DNA of 9,121 bases, from contig JAHDCA010000033.1 in the NCBI GenBank assembly GCA_020630115.1, forward strand, positions 1 to 9,121. Reading direction: 5' to 3'. A program made the translations under genes and the position numbers. The notes under the pieces are model-generated. The model was not told the DNA's origin. It was given only the letters and a program-made list of their open reading frames with translations, and searched no databases. The DNA comes from Candidatus Dojkabacteria bacterium. GTDB taxonomy: Bacteria; Patescibacteriota; Dojkabacteria; SC72; JAHDCA01. The first letter of the stretch is position 1; the number at the start of each line of letters is the position of its first letter. Positions 1 through 8,380 of this stretch are shown one piece after another.

Positions 1-1
1 G

Positions 2-490
2 GAGATCAGCTTTCTATATAGTGAAGCAAAGAGATTTGTATTTGACTTTGATATCATTTACTCGCAAACGCAGGGTAAATTACGTGAAGAATTTTGGGCT
101 TTGTATGGGATGATTTATCCGCAGATATCATTAAAAATATACGATTTACTACCTGTTCGTTATGGTCGAGTCCCTGACTTTCGGGAAGATTTTAAGAGGT
201 CTTATTTAATTACTGAGCATCAGAAAGAATCAATGATGTCACTAGATACTAATAAACTTCATCGTAAACATTTCTTCCAGACTCTATACCTTGGTGATTA
301 TGAGACTAAAGATATCTCAGTTAGACTAAGGTCTTTCTTCAATTGTGTACGAACAAAAGAACCAATTATTTATTTTACTTATAAAGATTACTCAAAAGAA
401 AATTTCTTGTTGGATAATCAAGATATTATTGTAAGAATAAGTGATTCTTTTACTTTGAAGGATTTCCTACAAATGGTTAATACAGTATAG
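2..490 (+). CDS. C-terminal part of an unrecognised protein (5' end outside window)
   Basis: The frame is open from the left edge to a TAG stop at 488-490, giving 162 residues of a protein whose start is not in the window. An in-frame TTG at 101 could be misread as a start, but the open frame upstream of it reads like ordinary protein (about 33 residues rich in F, Y, D and E), so I treat the gene as truncated by the window. The product looks soluble: many aromatic and charged residues, no membrane segment and one cysteine. It ends in alternating strand-like and helix-like segments (around KEPIIYFTYKDY and DIIVRISDSFTLKDFL). I do not recognise a family. It runs in the same direction as the small gene at 617 but is separated from it by a gap with its own promoter, so the two are probably separate transcription units. 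Confidence 0.7.
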   Translation, partial: EISFLYSEAKRFVFDFDIIYSQTQGKLREEFWALYGMIYPQISLKIYDLLPVRYGRVPDFREDFKRSYLITEHQKESMMSLDTNKLHRKHFFQTLYLGDYETKDISVRLRSFFNCVRTKEPIIYFTYKDYSKENFLLDNQDIIVRISDSFTLKDFLQMVNTV

Positions 491-496
491 TCTATT

Positions 497-547
497 GTGG
501 TGAAAAAGTGCATTTCTTAAAATGGCGAGTGCAAGTCTCGATGCCAC
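497..547 (+). other. Possible Y-shaped RNA fold after the upstream gene
   Basis: Three short stems nest consistently. The outer stem is GTGGTG (497-502) with TGCCAC (542-547), including two G-U pairs. One inner hairpin is CATTT (511-515) with AAATG (520-524) around a four-base loop. The other is CGAG (526-529) with CTCG (537-540) around the loop TGCAAGT. It begins seven bases after the TAG stop of the upstream gene and ends before the -35 box of the next, so it could be a 3' end structure. There is no U-run after it, so it is not a classic intrinsic terminator. The 7-base loop resembles a tRNA T-loop, but no complete tRNA can be folded here. Short stems like these can arise by chance. Confidence 0.25.
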
Positions 548-563
548 TCACGAAAATTCGTAA

Positions 564-592
564 TTGAACTTCCTTGGGTCTCATAGTATAAT
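564..592 (+). promoter_or_regulatory. Sigma-70-type promoter for the small gene at 617
   Basis: TTGAAC at 564-569 and a perfect TATAAT at 587-592 are separated by exactly 17 bases. Transcription would start near 599, leaving a leader of only about 18 bases before the ATG at 617. That leader is AT-rich and has no Shine-Dalgarno sequence. The match is strong enough to infer that the 617 gene is transcribed independently of the gene before it. Confidence 0.75.
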
Positions 593-616
593 CGTTTGTA
601 ATATTATAAATTGTAT

Positions 617-1057
617 ATGAAGAGAATTCCAATATATTCAACGCTAGGATTATCTGCATATCTAAGTATTTTAGGTGGTATCGAAGCTTATAGGGATTAT
701 CCTATTGTTAGATCTTCTGCAGGTATTGCTGTAAAAGCAGGTCTCGTAAATAGTTCTAAGATAGTTGGAGCAGCATCACTTCTGAATAAAGAAATAGCAG
801 ATAATCCTGAAGGATATAGGTTTAACCCTAATTCAAATGTAATCGAGCAAGTAGGTAATCGTTGTGATTTTAAAGGAGACTCAATAAGTATGATGAGTGA
901 ATTAGCTGGTAGTATTGTTTTTGGAGTCCCTTATACATGCGGTACTGAACTACCTGAAGATGGAGGAGTTATGATAACGCCTGGTGATATTTCACGAAGT
1001 CTTGAGCCTGCAGTTGAATTTACACAGGATTTTGGAGGTTTTAGTCTCAAGAGATAA
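617..1057 (+). CDS. Small secreted or membrane-anchored protein, unrecognised
   Basis: This gene encodes 146 residues from ATG at 617 to TAA at 1055-1057. I prefer this ATG to the in-frame TTG at 611 because it gives a typical MKR... start followed by a hydrophobic segment (about residues 5-25), as in a signal peptide or N-terminal anchor. The rest is Gly/Ser-rich with a small-residue helix-like stretch (about 33-60) and two cysteines, C83 and C108, which could form a disulfide if the protein is exported. No catalytic motif or known family is visible. A good promoter lies just upstream. The last base of the stop codon touches the stop codon of atpC on the other strand, so the two genes converge with no intergenic space. 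The function is unknown. Confidence 0.65.
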   Translation: MKRIPIYSTLGLSAYLSILGGIEAYRDYPIVRSSAGIAVKAGLVNSSKIVGAASLLNKEIADNPEGYRFNPNSNVIEQVGNRCDFKGDSISMMSELAGSIVFGVPYTCGTELPEDGGVMITPGDISRSLEPAVEFTQDFGGFSLKR

Positions 1058-1450
1058 CTAAACCCTATCCTTAACAAACAAATCGAACTTCAACTGGCTT
1101 TCTAGTTTCGCTAGTTCGTCAGGTGCTAGAGTTTGTTCTGCAAGTTTCTTCTTCGCTAGCTCGATAGCTTCTTCTATCTCGGCTTTTATGATATTGTCTG
1201 GTTTGCTTGCGTGAGCAGCAAGGATGATGATCTCATTATTTTTTACCTCAACTACACCGCCATTAATAAAGATCTCATGATCTCCATCATCCATTATGAT
1301 CTTTACAACGCCAAGGCCTAGCTCGCTGATTAGATTTTCATGGCTGTCTAGGATTCCGATTCTGCCTTGTGGTGTTGGGAGATAAACTCCGTGAGTCATA
1401 CCTGAGAAGATGTCTTGGTTATGAGAGATTATTTTGAGATTTACATTCAT
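1058..1450 (-). CDS. atpC: ATP synthase epsilon subunit, F1 central stalk
   Basis: This is the last gene of the atp operon. It encodes 130 residues, a normal length for bacterial epsilon. Residues 1-85 match the N-terminal beta-sandwich that sits on gamma and the c-ring: VNLKIISHNQDIFSG at the start, LPTPQGRIGILDSHENLIS where most homologues have a GE-G-L-P-H-A-type motif, and a Gly-rich strand turn near FINGGVVEV. Residues 88-127 form the alpha-helical C-terminal domain (EIEEAIELAKKKLAEQ, then a second helix), which in many bacteria can extend and inhibit ATP hydrolysis. It is separated from atpD by 94 bases, the widest gap in the operon, which holds a hairpin. The start has an AAAAATTA box directly before the ATG and no Shine-Dalgarno. 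The TAG stop abuts the convergent gene, and no terminator is seen. Confidence 0.93.
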   Translation of the reverse strand: MNVNLKIISHNQDIFSGMTHGVYLPTPQGRIGILDSHENLISELGLGVVKIIMDDGDHEIFINGGVVEVKNNEIIILAAHASKPDNIIKAEIEEAIELAKKKLAEQTLAPDELAKLESQLKFDLFVKDRV

Positions 1451-1458
1451 TAATTTTT
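1451..1458 (-). promoter_or_regulatory. AAAAATTA box at the atpC start
   Basis: On the mRNA strand AAAAATTA occupies positions -8 to -1 directly before the atpC ATG. The identical octamer sits at the same place before atpB and a few bases further away before atpE and the X gene. No purine-rich Shine-Dalgarno element is present, so this is a candidate A/U-rich initiation signal. Confidence 0.4.
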
Positions 1459-1484
1459 AATTTTCAAATAATTATTATTCACCC

Positions 1485-1543
1485 TAGTTGCTATTAGTAA
1501 AGGCGGATTCTTCTGTATATCCAGAAGAACCCTGTACCAACTA
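1485..1543 (-). promoter_or_regulatory. Structured RNA in the atpD-atpC gap
   Basis: Read on the mRNA strand, the gap just after the atpD stop contains a perfect 8-bp stem (1522-1529 with 1508-1515) around a 6-base loop. It extends by a G-U and two G-C pairs to about 11 bp. Outside it, TAGTTG (mRNA 1543-1538) pairs with CAACTA (1490-1485), enclosing the hairpin in a longer structure. The downstream bases are GCCUUUAC, with no long U-run, so a full intrinsic terminator is unlikely. A role in partial termination, mRNA processing or lowering epsilon output relative to beta is plausible but is an inference. Confidence 0.55.
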
Positions 1544-1544
1544 A

Positions 1545-3850
<2,306 letters not shown>

Positions 3851-3852
3851 GA

Positions 3853-4713
3853 CTAAATTGTTCCGTAATTAATCATCTTAGGTAATACATCTGCAATCAC
3901 ACTTAATTGATCCCATTCAAAATTCTGTGAGATTGAGTACGAATATGTAACATAAAGCTCTGTTTGATTATCATATACTGAGAATGTATTTTGTTGAGGA
4001 GCATTACAGTAAGGGTCAAAGCTATCAAATGTACTCGTAGAATCAGTTACGATCTTGTTTGAAACAACTCTCAGTCTGAATTCATTGTAATCATTTTCTA
4101 TATTGAATACTGATGTGCTGTAAAGTGTACTATCAAAATCAAAAGTATTCATCTGTGGGAAACTAGATTCTAGCTCTTCCCTATAACTACTGCTAGTGTC
4201 TTCGAATGAATAAAAATTTAAACATCCATCATTTGAAAAAACTTCAGGTGTACTCGAGATATTTTTAACAACGAAGTTCGCTACTTCTGATCCTCTTGAT
4301 TCAATTAGAAATGGGAAGTATCTTTGAAAGAGTTTTTCGTCTTCAACCTCAATATAATTTGTCATAGCATTTGTTTCTGCAATATTTTTGTATGCAACTA
4401 GGCTTTTATCGAAACTGTGTTTGACGTTATCAATACCCAGACTATCATCACCTTCATTAGCTCCATTGTATAGATCGACGTCGATACCTTCATCTTCTAG
4501 TATAGGATTAATCTGGTCTTGGAACTCTTGAGCGTTCAAGTTTAATTCATCTTGTGGATTTGCAGGGTCATCAATTACTCCATTGTATGATGCAGGGTCT
4601 ATATCTGAGTTCGAATTAGAGGAATCAAAAACATAAGTATAAAGAACAAAAGTCATTGCTCCGATTAGGAACATGATAAATATAAAATATAGTAAACGTC
4701 TATCAACTTTCAT
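3853..4713 (-). CDS. Membrane-anchored protein X inserted in the atp operon, unrecognised
   Basis: This gene encodes 286 residues between atpA and atpG, where standard atp operons have no gene. A basic MKVDRR start and a single hydrophobic helix (about 7-29) predict the N-terminus inside the cell and the rest outside. Residues 30-95 are a polar acidic linker rich in D, N, S and E. Residues about 96-286 look like a folded domain rich in aromatic, Ser and Thr residues with strand-like stretches (EFRLRVVSNKIV, ELYVTYSYSI) and two cysteines, C164 and C236. There is no lipobox and no motif I recognise. It follows atpA by 35 bases with an AAAAATTA box before the ATG, and precedes atpG by two bases, so it belongs to the operon. 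Its position suggests a role with the ATP synthase, possibly assembly or an external accessory. That is inference. It could also be an unrelated gene using the operon promoter. Confidence 0.85.
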   Translation of the reverse strand: MKVDRRLLYFIFIMFLIGAMTFVLYTYVFDSSNSNSDIDPASYNGVIDDPANPQDELNLNAQEFQDQINPILEDEGIDVDLYNGANEGDDSLGIDNVKHSFDKSLVAYKNIAETNAMTNYIEVEDEKLFQRYFPFLIESRGSEVANFVVKNISSTPEVFSNDGCLNFYSFEDTSSSYREELESSFPQMNTFDFDSTLYSTSVFNIENDYNEFRLRVVSNKIVTDSTSTFDSFDPYCNAPQQNTFSVYDNQTELYVTYSYSISQNFEWDQLSVIADVLPKMINYGTI

Positions 4714-4716
4714 TTT

Positions 4717-4724
4717 TAATTTTT
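4717..4724 (-). promoter_or_regulatory. AAAAATTA box upstream of the X gene
   Basis: The octamer AAAAATTA on the mRNA strand lies three bases before the X start codon, followed by AAA and ATG. It matches the boxes at the atpB, atpE and atpC starts. The rest of the 35-base atpA-X gap (4714-4748) is AT-rich, with no convincing internal promoter or terminator. Confidence 0.35.
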
Positions 4725-4748
4725 ATGATCAAAAAATAAATAGTACTT

Positions 4749-6203
4749 TTATACTAACGTAAATCCTTCAAGGATTGATTTTAGAATCTCTTCTGGCTTA
4801 TCTTGTATCTTCTTGCCTGATTCGACAGCTTGTGAAATTACTCCATCGCTATCTTTGTTATCAAGGTAAGAGATAAATTCTTCCTTCCATCTTGCAAGTT
4901 CGTCTAGGTTTACTTCATCGAGGTATCCATTGACTGCTGCATAGAGGATCGAAACCATATGATAAGTCTGGTAAGGAGCTGCTTGTGCTTGTTTTACAAG
5001 TTCCATCATCATCTTACCTGTATTGATCTTTTTCTGAGTTACTTCATCAAGTTCTGAACCAAACTGTGCAAATGCCTGTAGTTCTCTAAACTGAGCAAGT
5101 TCAAGTTTTAATTTTGAAGCAACTTGTTTTGTCGCTTTAAGTTGTGCTGAACTTCCTACACGAGAAACCGAAGTTCCGATATTAACAGCAGGTCTTTGTC
5201 CAGAATTGAAAAGCTCTGTATCAAGGAAGATTTGTCCATCAGTGATTGAGATGATGTTAGTCGGGATATATGCGGCAACATCACCAGCTTGTGTTTCGAC
5301 AACTGGAAGTGCTGTGATAGATCCTCCACCCTTCTCATCGCTAAGTTGAACTGCTCTCTCTAAGAGTCTTGAGTGAAGATAGAAAATGTCTCCCGGGTAT
5401 GCCTCACGACCTGGTGGTCTCTCGAGTAAAAGTGAGATAGCTCTATAAGCAAAAGCGTGTTTTGTAAGATCATCGTAGATGATTAAAACATCTTGCCCAT
5501 TGTTTGCGAAGTATTCTGCAATAGCAACACCTGAGTATGGTGAGATATATTGCATAGCTGTTGGATCTGATGCATTCGCTGCAACTATAATTGTATAGTC
5601 CATTGCACCTTCTTTATCAAGTTGAGCTTTGATCTGAGAGATCTTAGCTGCTTTTTGACCGATAGCTACATAGATACAGATTGTGTCTTTGCCTTTTTGG
5701 TTGAGGATTGTATCGATACAAACGGCTGTTTTACCAGTTTGTCTGTCACCGATCACAAGTTCTCTTTGTCCTTTACCAACAGGGATAGTTGCGTCAATTG
5801 AGATGATTCCTGTTTGAAGTGGTCTTGTTACTGGTTTTCTTTCAATTATACCTGGAGCTTTAGCTTCGAGAGGCATTCTGATACCTTTTTTAACTACTTC
5901 TTCTCCAGTCTCAAGATTGATACCTAGAGCATTAATTGTTTTACCAATAAGAAGATCACTCGCATTGATACTTAGGATTTCGCCACTGTTAATAACTTTA
6001 TCTCCAGCTTTTACGCTAAGATAGTTTCCAAGAACGATTACACCTACTCTATCCTCTTCCAGGTTAAGAGCTTGGCCTTTTACATCTCCATTTGAAGTTT
6101 GGATTACAACTTCACCACCGTAACCGATCTCAGATAGACCATTGCAGATAGCAATACCATCTCTGATTTCAATTACTTGTCCGATATTTTTGATTTCGTT
6201 CAT
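4749..6203 (-). CDS. atpA: ATP synthase alpha subunit, shortened N-terminus
   Basis: This gene encodes 484 residues, against about 500-513 usually. It has the alpha-type P-loop GDRQTGKT (152-159), the IIYDDLTKHAFAYRAISLLLERPPGREAYPGD-type core (about 241-272, described by its flanks) and the arginine finger in VSRVGSSAQ (R348), which reaches into the catalytic site on beta. It is the non-catalytic nucleotide-binding subunit of F1. The odd feature is the start: the barrel motif GQVIEIRDGI begins at residue 8, while in E. coli the equivalent glycine is near residue 29. The missing ~20 residues are the helix that binds delta. An in-frame TAA two codons before the ATG rules out a longer N-terminus. 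It starts three bases after atpH, with no Shine-Dalgarno. Confidence 0.97.
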   Translation of the reverse strand: MNEIKNIGQVIEIRDGIAICNGLSEIGYGGEVVIQTSNGDVKGQALNLEEDRVGVIVLGNYLSVKAGDKVINSGEILSINASDLLIGKTINALGINLETGEEVVKKGIRMPLEAKAPGIIERKPVTRPLQTGIISIDATIPVGKGQRELVIGDRQTGKTAVCIDTILNQKGKDTICIYVAIGQKAAKISQIKAQLDKEGAMDYTIIVAANASDPTAMQYISPYSGVAIAEYFANNGQDVLIIYDDLTKHAFAYRAISLLLERPPGREAYPGDIFYLHSRLLERAVQLSDEKGGGSITALPVVETQAGDVAAYIPTNIISITDGQIFLDTELFNSGQRPAVNIGTSVSRVGSSAQLKATKQVASKLKLELAQFRELQAFAQFGSELDEVTQKKINTGKMMMELVKQAQAAPYQTYHMVSILYAAVNGYLDEVNLDELARWKEEFISYLDNKDSDGVISQAVESGKKIQDKPEEILKSILEGFTLV

Positions 6204-6206
6204 CTG

Positions 6207-6557
6207 TTAAACTGCTAGTTTAATTTTAGTTGCAATACTTTCATCAACTTGATTGTCTCCAACTCTTATTACTAGTCCACCAATGATTGTTTGATCGACT
6301 TCAAAAACAACTGTTACTCCATCGAACTTTTGAGTCACTTTACTTGTGATCTCCACTGCCTGTTTATCTGAAAGCTCTTGAGCTGTTGTAACAACTGCAA
6401 GTTGTTCAGGGTTATCTTTGAAGTTGATGTAATTTGCTACAACCTCATCGATGTTGATCTCTGATGATGATTCTAAAAGCTGATGAATTCTAAGAACTGC
6501 TAAAGTAACATCATCTGAAGATAGTAGATAGATTTTTGCTGCTAGTTCTTTTTCCAT
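6207..6557 (-). CDS. atpH: ATP synthase delta subunit, lacking most of the N-terminal domain
   Basis: This gene encodes 116 residues, against about 175-180 for typical bacterial delta (OSCP). The C-terminal part is clearly delta: VVTTAQELSDKQ (55-66), then a helix, then FEVDQTIIGGLVIRVGD (85-101) and a final VDES helix, the region that binds the end of the b subunits. The first ~50 residues (MEKELAAKIYLL... to the NYINF helix) replace what is usually a six-helix bundle of about 105 residues that caps the F1 head by gripping the alpha N-terminus. An in-frame TAA five codons before the ATG shows that no longer protein can start upstream, and there is no frameshift remnant because atpF ends only two bases before. 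It is probably functional but reduced, and matches the shortened AtpA. Confidence 0.9.
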   Translation of the reverse strand: MEKELAAKIYLLSSDDVTLAVLRIHQLLESSSEINIDEVVANYINFKDNPEQLAVVTTAQELSDKQAVEITSKVTQKFDGVTVVFEVDQTIIGGLVIRVGDNQVDESIATKIKLAV

Positions 6558-6559
6558 AA

Positions 6560-7057
6560 TTATAATGATTTAACAATTTCTTCGATCTTAGAGTCTTCGA
6601 TTTTGATATCTGAACCAAGGATACTATCAAGAACAGCTCTTGTTTTAGCAATTACTTGATCATCAATCTTTCCTTCGAGCTTTCGCTTTTCTGAAGCAAA
6701 TCTTTCATTAGCTTTCTCAATAATATCTGCTGCTTCTTTTTGAGCATTTTCAATTATTACCTTAGCTTCTTGCTTAGTTTGTGCCAAATTTTCATCTTTA
6801 AGAACTTTTGATTCCTTCTTGAACTCAGTCATTTTAGCCTCATAGTCAGCTTCAACACTGTTTAGCCTCTTGTCAGCTTCTTCTGACTTTGAGATCCCTG
6901 ATTGGATAACTTTTGTTCTTTCTTCAAGAATTACGTCTAACTTCTTAACAACAAATTTGTTGATAAGAAACCAAAGTACTAAAAATAATGTTGAGTAAAC
7001 AAAGAAACTAAATGGGTTAAATCCGAATTGTTCTGCTATTCCTGTAATTACATCCAT
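6560..7057 (-). CDS. atpF: ATP synthase b subunit, peripheral stalk
   Basis: This gene encodes 165 residues, slightly longer than E. coli b (156). A short outside N-terminus carries GFNPFSFFVY, followed by one membrane helix (about 16-36), then a long charged helix rich in E, K and A with few breaks (about 40-150), the right-handed coiled coil of the stator dimer. The C-terminus (AKTRAVLDSILGSDIKI onward) is where delta normally docks. Only one b-type gene is present, so the stalk is likely a homodimer. It lies 21 bases after atpE and two bases before atpH. The bases before the ATG read AACACCT, with no Shine-Dalgarno. Confidence 0.95.
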   Translation of the reverse strand: MDVITGIAEQFGFNPFSFFVYSTLFLVLWFLINKFVVKKLDVILEERTKVIQSGISKSEEADKRLNSVEADYEAKMTEFKKESKVLKDENLAQTKQEAKVIIENAQKEAADIIEKANERFASEKRKLEGKIDDQVIAKTRAVLDSILGSDIKIEDSKIEEIVKSL

Positions 7058-7078
7058 AGGTGTTTTCTTTGATTATTC

Positions 7079-7345
<267 letters not shown>

Positions 7346-8296
7346 TTAATGATGTTCTTTTGCCAAACTTAGAAATACTAAAGTCAACATGAAGAACACA
7401 AAAGCCTGAACAAAACCAACGAATATCTCTAATCCCATGAAAGGAAAAGTCGCCAGTCCCATTGATAAACCTGTCATTACAGCAAGAAGTACTTCCCCTG
7501 CAAAGATATTTCCAAATAACCTGAATGTGAATGAGATAATTTTACCGATCTCTGATACTAGCTCTAGGATGCCTACGAAGAATTGGATAACTCCACTGAA
7601 GTCAAAGTACTTCTTGAAGTATGATAGTCTTTGGATTCTAATTCCTAATAGATTAGTGATAACAACTGAGAATACTCCAAGCATAAGTGTAAATGTGAAG
7701 TCTGCAGAACCTGGTCTAAAAAGGTGTTTTGGATGATCAGTATACTGAGTCTCGCCTTTGAGATTCATTGAACAGTGGTCTCTCTCAGAAGTAAAGCAAT
7801 CTTTGATAGAAACTTCTTTTGTTGAATAGTCGGTGTCATAAGCATCTGTTGCAGTGCCTGAACCTGCTGCGATAATTATATCGTTTGATGACTGTGATTG
7901 ATCATCATCATCACCATCATGATCTTCCTCCATTTGTCCATCATCATATGATTCTTCAACTTCGTAATGTGCATCTTCTGAGTGATAATAGAATGCATGT
8001 GGTAACGGAGTGATACCAATCCAGTTTGAAGCTATTACAAAGATAAAGATTGTCATAAGGAAAGAAAAAATCTTCTGTGAGTGGTCTCCTAATATACTCT
8101 GAGTGATATCTCTAAATCCTCCAAAGAACATCTCAACACTTAGCTGCCACTTACCAGGATTGAAAGTATTTAGCTTTCTTGTTGTCCTGAAGATTGTAAA
8201 TGCAAGTATTAAAAATACTAGGATTGTAGTTATTAGTGAGTTCGTGATCTCAATATCTCCAATTGTTGTCAGGACATCTGGTTTGATTTCAGCCAT
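7346..8296 (-). CDS. atpB: ATP synthase a subunit with a large acidic external loop
   Basis: This gene encodes 316 residues, against about 230-275 usually. It is the stationary proton-channel subunit beside the c-ring. Recognisable parts are the first helix (about 18-37), the cytoplasmic NPGKWQLSVEMFFGG segment (46-60), a helix ending in NWIGITPLP (91-99), RPGSADFTFTLML (194-206) starting the next helix, the essential arginine in FRLFGNIFAGE (R259, E268), and the last helix with VQAFVFFMLT (Q297). Between NWIGITPLP and RPGSADF lie about 95 residues where E. coli has about 20. This insert holds an Asp/Glu/His stretch (about 107-133), a Ser/Gly/Ala-rich part and two cysteines (C167, C175), and by family topology faces outside. 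It is the first gene of the operon, and no atpI precedes it. Confidence 0.95.
   Translation of the reverse strand: MAEIKPDVLTTIGDIEITNSLITTILVFLILAFTIFRTTRKLNTFNPGKWQLSVEMFFGGFRDITQSILGDHSQKIFSFLMTIFIFVIASNWIGITPLPHAFYYHSEDAHYEVEESYDDGQMEEDHDGDDDDQSQSSNDIIIAAGSGTATDAYDTDYSTKEVSIKDCFTSERDHCSMNLKGETQYTDHPKHLFRPGSADFTFTLMLGVFSVVITNLLGIRIQRLSYFKKYFDFSGVIQFFVGILELVSEIGKIISFTFRLFGNIFAGEVLLAVMTGLSMGLATFPFMGLEIFVGFVQAFVFFMLTLVFLSLAKEHH
7901..7924 (-). repeat. GAT-type triplet tract in atpB coding an Asp-rich run
   Basis: Eight near-identical triplets (ATC on the + strand, GAT in the coding sense, with one CAT and one GGT variant) encode residues 125-132 (DHDGDDDD) of the AtpB insertion. The tract is in frame, so gain or loss of units would change only the length of the acidic run. 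Confidence 0.6.
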
Positions 8297-8304
8297 TAAT
8301 TTTT
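8297..8304 (-). promoter_or_regulatory. AAAAATTA box at the atpB start
   Basis: AAAAATTA occupies -8 to -1 on the mRNA strand directly before the atpB ATG, exactly as at atpC. There is no Shine-Dalgarno in the roughly 20-base leader predicted from the promoter upstream. Confidence 0.4.
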
Positions 8305-8323
8305 ACAATAAAATTACGGGCTG

Positions 8324-8352
8324 ATTATAAGGGCAGAGAAATTACTTTGCAA
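8324..8352 (-). promoter_or_regulatory. Main promoter of the atp operon
   Basis: On the minus strand TTGCAA (8352-8347) and a perfect TATAAT (8329-8324) are spaced by 17 bases, a near-consensus housekeeping promoter. Transcription would start near 8317, giving a leader of about 20 bases before atpB. No other equally good promoter is visible inside the operon. Confidence 0.75.
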
Positions 8353-8370
8353 CGACTTAATATTGCAATA
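8347..8370. repeat. Two palindromic TTGCAA sites 16 bp apart
   Basis: TTGCAA occurs at 8347-8352 and again at 8363-8368, the second inside the perfect 10-bp palindrome TATTGCAATA (8361-8370). Both are self-complementary and 16 bp apart. Lying between two divergent genes and overlapping their promoter elements, they could be operator half-sites for a regulator, though no regulator is encoded here. Confidence 0.35.
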
Positions 8371-8374
8371 TCAT
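8347..8374 (+). promoter_or_regulatory. Divergent promoter for the gene at 8381
   Basis: On the plus strand TTGCAA (8347-8352) and TATCAT (8369-8374) are spaced by 16 bases. The -35 hexamer is the same one used by the atp promoter, because TTGCAA is its own reverse complement. The ATG at 8381 falls at the expected transcription start, so the mRNA may be leaderless. The match is weaker than the atp promoter. Confidence 0.45.
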
Positions 8375-8380
8375 CTACAT

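Noticed and set aside
477..550. Possible tRNA gene suggested by a T-arm-like CGAG-TGCAAGT-CTCG and a CTT triplet in a small hairpin.
   Set aside because: No 7-bp acceptor stem or D-arm can be formed, the anticodon stem does not close around a 7-base loop, and T55 of the T-loop would be G. There is no CCA or CCA-like end.
1505..1532. Intrinsic terminator between atpD and atpC.
   Set aside because: The stem is strong, but the bases after it on the mRNA are GCCUUUAC rather than a U-run, and atpC downstream is an intact operon gene.
5156..5338. Second minus-strand open frame inside atpA.
   Set aside because: It is out of frame within the conserved alpha core, around the arginine-finger region, and too short to be credible.
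6207..6562. Frameshifted or broken full-length delta gene.
   Set aside because: AtpF ends two bases before the AtpH ATG with an intact C-terminus, so there is no room for a displaced delta N-terminal domain. The gene looks shortened rather than broken.
7437..7736. Plus-strand open frame opposite atpB.
   Set aside because: It is antisense to the conserved membrane helices and channel arginine of AtpB, with no independent evidence.
8103..8324. Plus-strand open frame across the atpB start.
   Set aside because: It is antisense to the AtpB N-terminus and ends in the promoter region, with no start signal.
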